Assembly: GCF_003369915.1 (NCBI RefSeq)
Contig: NW_022881614.1
Coordinates: forward strand, 33,788,342 to 33,852,341
Direction: 5' to 3'
DNA: 64,000 bases
From: Drosophila miranda
Lineage: Eukaryota; Arthropoda; Insecta; Diptera; Drosophilidae
This document shows, one piece after another, positions 58,511-64,000 of this stretch. A model generated the notes under the pieces. The model was not told the DNA's origin, did no database searches, and worked only from the letters and a program-made list of their open reading frames with translations. Positions within the stretch are counted from its first letter, which is position 1, and every line of letters begins with the position of its first letter. The position numbers and the translations under genes are program-made.

Positions 58511-59750
58511 GCCACGGCGATAGGTCCTCCAGTTCTAGGGCGGTAATGGTGGCCAAGATCGCGTTCTCGTAGTCATCCGAGTCGGCTGGGCGAAACGAGT
58601 TGCGTTCCCGAGCTATCTCGGCGTCGGCTAATGTCTCCAGTTGGTAGTCCGTCGTCGGGGTTTCTGTGATCTCGTCCTGTGGTATCGGGGCTCGTGGCTT
58701 GCGTGATGTCTGTCGTGTTGGGTGACTACGTGGTGACTCCCGGTTCGATGAGCTGGCCCTGGATTGATCCAGCGGAGCCGCAGCTATCTCTGCCGAAGTT
58801 TTCTGCTCTCTGCGGTGTCCTGTTGGTGACTCCTGGTTCGACGAGCTGGCCCTGGATAGATCCAGTGGAGCCGTAGCTGTCTCTGCCAAAGTCCCTTGCT
58901 TCCTACTGTGTCCTGTTGGTGACTCCTTGTTCGACGAGCTGGCCCTGGATTGATCCAGTGGAGCCGTAGCTGTCTCTGCCAAAGTCCCTTGCTTCCTGCT
59001 GTGTCCTGTTGGTGACTCCTGGTTCGACGAGGTGGCCCTGGATTGATCCAGTGGAGCCGTAGCTGTCACTGCCAAAGTCCTTGTTGTGTTGCGTTGTCCT
59101 GTTGGTGTCGGGATTCGTGCCGGGGAACTGGCCATGGTTGGATCCATCAGTGTCGCAGTTCTTTCCGTCGTAGCTTTCTTCGTGTCCTGTTGTGGTGGCG
59201 TAGTCCTCGGGTTGTTGCTTGACCTTGTCGGGTAAGGTCTTGTTGTCGCGGCGGTTGGATGGTTCGTGGTTGGCTGTGGGGTGTTGGTCTGGGGCTGGTC
59301 TCGGATGGCAGTGGAGTCCGCAAACGTGACGGCCCGTGGGCGTGGCTGGGCGGTGCATGATGGTATCGTCCCGGCGGGTTTCTGCTGCAACTTCAGCTGT
59401 AGATATGCCCGTCCACAGTGGATTCTTGCGCGGATGCCACAGAGGAAGTCGAGTCCCAAGATGAAGTCGAGTCCCAAGATGAAGTCGTCTAATACCGTGG
59501 AGAGTATAAGAAGAGATACCTGTGTTTCTTGTTGATCCAGGCGCACTGTGACTGCTATCGCTTGGTTGATCTCCTTCCTAGTTCCATCTGCCAGGCGGAT
59601 CCTGGTCCTCACCTCTCGCCTGTTCTTGGTCGTCCCTATCTCCTTCGCCAGCCGCTCACTGATGAAGGATCGTGTGGCTACAGTGTCGAAGGTGGCAGCA
59701 AATGCTCTCCCATTGATGTCCACCAGGGCAGCGATCCTTCCTCCGGTCAT
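58511..59750 (-). pseudogene. Retroviral-type protease plus repeat linker (gypsy pol, truncated)
   Basis: ATG at 59748. The protease fold is visible around FDTVATRSFIS (~20-30) and DDFILGLDFLCG (~90). The catalytic DTG reads DTV, which should inactivate it. A near-perfect 18-bp duplication (GAAGTCGAGTCCCAAGAT, about 59446-59483) gives the doubled FILGLD. A Ser/Thr/Pro linker holds four 31-residue repeats (core ATAPLDQSRASSSNQESPT; 58717-59090). The frame then passes the deletion joint and continues out of frame over integrase. Confidence 0.75.
58717..59090 (-). repeat. 93-bp tandem repeat, four copies, in the pol linker
   Basis: Four 31-codon units, the middle two nearly identical and the outer ones diverged, so expansion was from the middle. 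In frame with the protease. Confidence 0.75.
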
Positions 59751-59752
59751 GC

Positions 59753-60605
59753 TTAATGGGTGGGTTTCTCATGTTCCTGTTGGGCGGAGACCCGATCCGT
59801 TTCCCGACGCGGGTTTCCGGCAGCAGCTGATGGTCCGGACCCCTCGGTGGCCACATTCCCAACAGAACAGCTTCTGTCGGTTTGTGCACGCACCACTGAA
59901 ATGGTCGTTTTCCCCGCAGTTCCGGCAGGCTCGTTGTACATCGATCGCTTTCTCTTCCTCCTGGCCGATTCCTCGGTTGGCGATCTCGGTTTTCCCGGGC
60001 GTCTCGTGTGTGTTGCTCCGTTGGGGGTTGGTTCCATTGCCGGTAAAGGCGGCACGGGGTCGATGGTTCTGTGCAGTCCCGATGCTGCGGAGTGCTTTTC
60101 GGTCCCGCGCGGTTTCGTAGGCAGAGACGAGCTGGGTCAATTCTGTGAGGGATCGGAAATCCTGTCTGCGCGTGTACATTTCATACTCCGGGCGGAGATT
60201 TTCGTAGATCCGCTCGAGTTCCTGTTCCCGAGTGTACTGGGCTCGCTGCATCATCAGACGTAATTCGATAAGGTAATCCCGGAAGGATTCCTTGGGCTTC
60301 TGTTCCCGACTTCGTATGGTGTCTTCCAGTCGCTGGAAGTATCTGGGGGCAGGAAGAATTCTAGGAATTCTTTCCGAAAGTCTGTCCAATTCTGTCCCTG
60401 CATCTGAAAAGTTCGGAACCATCCTTCGGCCTTACCTGTAAGGAGACCGGAGATGGCTCGCGGCAACTGCTCGGGGCTCCCGCCGTATGATTCCACTCGC
60501 TCCTCGAGCCTTTCTTTGAACGCTAGTGGGTCCGCGTGGCCGTCGAAAGTAAATCCCCATTTCCGGAGTTTGTCCGCCAGTAACGAGTACGATTTTGGTG
60601 GCTAG
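59753..60605 (-). pseudogene. gypsy gag (capsid and nucleocapsid) with frameshift
   Basis: Capsid-like start (LRKWGFTFDGHADPLAFKER) after a stop at about 60603, then the PRAISGLLTGKAEGWF block and YLIELRLMMQRAQYTREQEL. Two Cys knuckles follow: CRNCGENDHFSGAC (canonical) and CWECGHRGVRTISC (second lacks the usual His). A one-base indel at about 60348 (FFLPP/RYFQR) splits the frame. It overlaps the pol start closely. Confidence 0.75.
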
Positions 60606-62122
60606 GCGTGGCCAGGGGTCCAGTGGTAGTGGGCCATGGCTCGTGGTTCTTGCTGGACGCCTCTGGTCTGGTTCCTTGGAGTGGTCCTTGGGTAGCTCGT
60701 TGTGGTTGCTCGTCCTGGGCGGCCGGTGTCTCGGTTGCTGTCTAGCGGTATCCGTGGGTGGATCCTCCGTCGGTGGTTTCTCCTAGTCCAAACTCCTTAG
60801 CCAGGCTCTGCAGCTCGTCCTTCCTGCGGGACGCTATCCAGCGGATGTTCATCCTGATCCTGTTCCACTAATCGGGGCACCGGTGTGAGTCGTTATCAGC
60901 ACGGATACGTGGCCAGGTACTGGATCGGTGATCCTATGCTAGGATACACCGCACTGAGGTGGGGGGTCCTGTTCGAAGGACACGCGGCACGGTACTCGAT
61001 TGATGATCCTGTACTAGGATACACAGCACTGGGTTGGATGATCCTGTCGAAGGATACGTGGCACGGTACAGGGAACGGTTCCCTGTGGAAGTTCGGTAAT
61101 CTCTCTCTGACTGCTCGGTATTAACAGTCTGACTGTCCGGTGGTAACTCCCTGACTGCTCGGTAGTGACTCCCTGACTGCTCGGTGGTGACTCCCCGACT
61201 CCTCGGTAGTGACTCTCTGACTGCTCGGTAGTGACTCTCTGACTCGTGTTCCTACTCCGCCTTATATTGGCCGTGGCCACTCTTGTGACCGAGGGCTCCT
61301 CTGCGTTCGCCGGCTGTCCGTCGCTGCTCCGTTGTTCTACCGCTGCTTCGCTGCTTGGCTTCTCTGTCACTGTCCCGCTGCTCTGTCGCGGCGCCTTCTC
61401 CGCTCTGCCGCTGCCTCGCTGCTCTGTCGCTGGGACGCCGCTGCTGCTTTGCTGCTCTGTCGCTGCGCCGCTGCCGCTGCTTTCCTGCACTTCTCCGCTC
61501 CACCGCTGTCTCCATGCTCTGTCGCTGCTGCTTTGCTGCTCTTCTCCGCTCTGCCGATGGCTCGCTGCTCTGTCGCTGCTGCTTTGCTGCTCTTCTCCGC
61601 TCTGCCGCTGGCTCGCTGTTCTGTCGCTGCTGCTTTGCTGCTCTTCTCCGCTCTGCCGCTGGCTCGCTGCTCTGTGGCTGCTGCTTTGCTGCTCTTCTCC
61701 GCTCTGCCGCTGTCTCGCTGTTCCGTCGCTGCTGCTTTGCTGCTCTGTCGCTGGTGCCGCTTTGTCGCCGTCGCGTGCCAAAGTTATAGGCGCCGTCCGC
61801 GGCCATTTTCTCCCGGCACGCGGTGTCTTCGGCGTCTCTCCCGTCTCTTTCTACTTCGTAGGTGGCTGGCTGCGTGGTTTTCCGCGTGGTTTTCGCCGGC
61901 GCGTCTGGGACACGTGCCGGCGGCTGTTGCTTGGGGGGTATTAGGTAAACCAGCCTCAGCTGTACACAAGTCGAGGGATCAAAGATTGGTGCTGGCTATT
62001 CGCCGGGGCTCTGATTTTGGGCTGCTAATCCCTGATTTGAAGTTTTCTGCTGCTGCTTAGTTCCCTTTTCACTTTTCACTGCTTTTCACATCTCCCCTAT
62101 GCTCACCGACTCTCCCCTCGTG
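60606..62122 (-). other. Gypsy leader region rich in tandem repeats
   Basis: Contains three repeat fields. The first is GATCCTGTACTAGGATACAC-like units (about 60910-61065). The second is GACTCCCTGACTGCTCGGTA-like units of ~22-25 bp (about 61100-61250). The third is a 51-bp minisatellite (61465-61770). No gag N-terminus recognised. Confidence 0.55.
61465..61770. repeat. 51-bp minisatellite
   Basis: Unit starts at 61516, 61567, 61618, 61669 and 61720 are exactly 51 bp apart; flanking partial units extend it. It is open in several frames because 51 is divisible by three; on the minus strand it would encode QRQSGEEQQSSSDRAAS repeats. Confidence 0.8.
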
Positions 62123-62141
62123 TGACCCTGCTCGGACGCCA
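62123..62141 (-). other. Primer binding site, tRNA-Lys-like
   Basis: TGGCGTCCGAGCAGGGTCA on the minus strand two bases after the 5' LTR. It resembles the complement of the 3' end of tRNA-Lys with a few mismatches. Confidence 0.55.
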
Positions 62142-62143
62142 TC

Positions 62144-63239
62144 TGTAAGGAAGTTCTCAGGCCGATGTACAGCTTCTCAGTCTGTCCAGGGCCCGGTCCT
62201 TCCCCACAGCAAAATTCGTTTTATGAGGACCTAAGGTGAGAGCCGTGCGCCGCGAAAGCGCACCCGTGGGGTGGATCGAGGCGTGGGTGAACCCGTGCTT
62301 GGAGAGCTGCAGAGACGTGCGTTGGTGGTCATGCGTGGCGGGAGGAGGGGGTTTGTGTCAGGGGTCGGAAGGGTAGGGGAGAGGGGAGCCCAGCTTAGCA
62401 GATGCCGCATGATCCACGACTCACATCTGCGTCGCCGGGTCCCCAGTTCGAGGGTGTAGGAGAGGGAACCCAGCTTTGCGGATGCCGCGTGAATCTACGA
62501 CTCACATCCAGCATCGCCGCGTCCCCAGGGGAGAAAGGTATGGGAAAGGGAAGCCCAGCTTGGTGGATGCCGCATGATCCACGACTCACATCCACTTCGC
62601 CGGTCCCCCAGGGAATAGGGAAGAGAGGGGGAGGGGCTGAGGGACTCCTACGGGCGGAAGTTCTAAAACCGGTGGGTTGAGGTGGGTGTCTTTATTGTGG
62701 GGGAATAAACGACAAAAATTTACTAGCTACCATGTGGATATCGATACGCATTTAACTCCTACTCCTGAGCTTACCCCCTGCCTACTGCACCGATCTATCC
62801 CCCCAGAACTCACATACGTGAGGTGTCTCACCCTTGTTTTCCCTTCCTTGGGTCCGGCGGCCGGTCCTCGTCACGGTGGTCACGACTTATATATTTTTTT
62901 CACTTCTCGCGGGGTCGGGCACTGTTTATTTTTCCCAACCGTTCTGGTTCAGCCCTTGGAGATCACTCCCGAGCCCGGCCCGCGCTGGCACGTGCCAGGC
63001 CTCTGCTTTTCTTTTTGCAGCTTCTCTGCCGCTTCGCTTCTGCGCAGCTTTCGGCTGCCGGCCTCGGCTCGGGGGTGTTTGCATGGTTCGCCGTCGGCTC
63101 TCTCCCTCGGCTGCGTGGGCGTTAGACCGATCGACGGCTTCTCTGCCGCTTCGCTCTCTTCCCTGCTGGCTCTCTTTGCTGCGTAGTATGCGTCTCTCTT
63201 TCGTGTTGGTTCTCTTTTGTGGAGGCTTATGCCTTCACA
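62144..63239 (-). repeat. Gypsy 5' LTR
   Basis: Partner of 56245-57335 with several substitutions and small indels (for example a 17-bp block GAACCCGTGCTTGGAGA near 62288, and GGGAAACT-type loss near 62755). Followed by CAAT. Confidence 0.85.
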
Positions 63240-63243
63240 CAAT

Positions 63244-64000
63244 AATGAAAATAAGTGATAAAATTGGTAAAACTAGGTGTGTTCTGAGTGATTTCATAAA
63301 GAACGGGTCAAAATATAGCAGGAGGTTACCTGGTGGAGGAGTCCTGCGGGTCATTTTCTGCTTAGACCGCAAGTTGTACGCGCTCATCAACTTAGCCCTA
63401 TATTTCCCTACCTCGAACTATCCTACTTATCTTTTCATTCAATACAATTATCTATTCTTCTTTCAGAACAATCGCATAAACACTATCTATAACGCTAATT
63501 CACTAATCTTCAGCACAAAAACACTTAATACGGCAAAACAATAATAAGGGGGAAAGGAACCACAACTACTACTAGGGCCAACTCCGCACATGGTGTTCTA
63601 CGTCTTTTCCTGTCCAACGTCTAGAACTTTGCGAGCGCTGTTGACTAATCTTATCTTCCTTGGAAGATTAAGAGTCAAGGGCGCTCACTTCCCTACAGTC
63701 GCTGCTTCCGCCTACTTCCCTACTGAATGTTCGTTGCGGGATGTTGTAGCTGCTCCGAGTGCAACGCGTGGCCGACTTCTGTCCCCACGGGCCACTCAGA
63801 ACAAAAATCTCATTGAGAATCTACCCTCTCGACTCCATCCAGCGGTAAGCAGGGGAAGCAAAAAACAGAAATCTTTCTGACCATATCCTAACTTCGGGTA
63901 TTTCTTTTTTCTTCAGGTTCTCATTTTGCACACCAGGCACCGGGCCGGTTGCTAACTGGCTTGTGGATTCTCCTCTGCCAGTGCCAAACCAAATCCCCTC
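63244..64000. other. Unassigned right flank
   Basis: This is the native right flank of the gypsy insertion (GTCCATCAAT/AATGAAAATAAG). Several frames of 60-100 codons exist on the plus strand, without recognised domains. No partner elsewhere in the window. Confidence 0.4.

Larger units (their letters stand above)
56245..63239 (-). mobile_element. Ty3/gypsy retrotransposon (Osvaldo/Ulysses-like), internally deleted
   Basis: LTRs of 1091 bp (56245-57335) and 1096 bp (62144-63239), TGTAAGG to CTTCACA, with 4-bp target duplication CAAT (56241-56244, 63240-63243). Internal 4.8 kb on the minus strand: leader with tandem repeats, gag, protease, a repeat-rich linker, then only the C-terminal part of integrase. 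RT, RNase H and the integrase core are missing (joint near 58515). Large LTRs, gag style, a GPY-type integrase tail and a tRNA-Lys-like primer site suggest the Osvaldo/Ulysses group. LTR differences are more numerous than in the copia element, so it is older. Confidence 0.85.

Noticed and set aside
61246..62060. Overlapping 180-255-codon frames in the gypsy leader
   Set aside because: Generated by the 51-bp minisatellite, which is open in many frames; no gag similarity.
1..64000. Bacterial-type features (operons, CRISPR, riboswitches), tRNA and rRNA genes
   Set aside because: Introns, LTR/LINE elements and fly genes show a eukaryotic genome; I saw no cloverleaf or rRNA sequence.

Overview
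The window looks like Drosophila DNA of the obscura group, probably Y-linked heterochromatin. Three things point there. The dispersed repeat at 818-1928, 1936-2423 and 10845-11970 matches what I remember of the ISY/ISX (DINE-1-like) Helitrons of D. pseudoobscura and D. miranda. The amplified host gene is stambhA/rolling blackout (stmA/rbo, the EFR3 homologue), a Muller-C gene, and Muller C is the neo-X/neo-Y arm of D. miranda. The window is also almost entirely amplified gene pieces and nested transposons. A D. miranda neo-Y ampliconic region is my best guess (about 0.6); no search was run.

Layout. (1) 1-7018: an open-ended ORF of unknown origin, two ISY-like elements in tandem, a degraded plus-strand stmA/HMG cluster (2.4-5.0 kb), an unclassified repeat 'R' with a 22-C tract, and unassigned DNA. 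(2) 7019-15628: a palindrome with arms of about 3.7 kb, each carrying a 3'-truncated stmA copy, a sperm-type HMG-box gene and an R copy, around an ISY-like centre. (3) 15.2-32.7 kb: a minus-strand array of alternating long units (stmA exons 2-8 plus HMG gene) and short units (chimeric 3' stmA plus HMG gene), repeating every 6.3-6.8 kb. The rightmost long unit (29576-32728) is the best preserved. (4) 33016-56263: four direct copies (U1-U4) of a 3.65-kb segment that begins just upstream of stmA and ends 19 bp inside the LTR of a Ty3/gypsy element. U1 and U2 carry a dead LOA-type LINE, and U4 carries an intact, young Ty1/copia element. (5) 56245-63239: that Ty3/gypsy (Osvaldo/Ulysses-like) element, internally deleted, then unassigned DNA to the window end.

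Working model. stmA and a downstream MST-HMG-box (protamine-like) gene were co-amplified. Of eight HMG copies, only 28908-29333 keeps both its ATG and its full C-terminus; four lost the start codon and three share a 16-bp frameshift deletion. One short unit (27100-28363) is open through three exons and would encode a new chimeric protein. The palindrome places non-coding HMG and stmA copies head to head, which could form hairpin RNA. That is the most interesting possibility here, because sex-linked protamine-derived genes and hairpin-RNA suppressors are known partners in Drosophila meiotic drive. Transcription and small RNAs cannot be judged from sequence alone.
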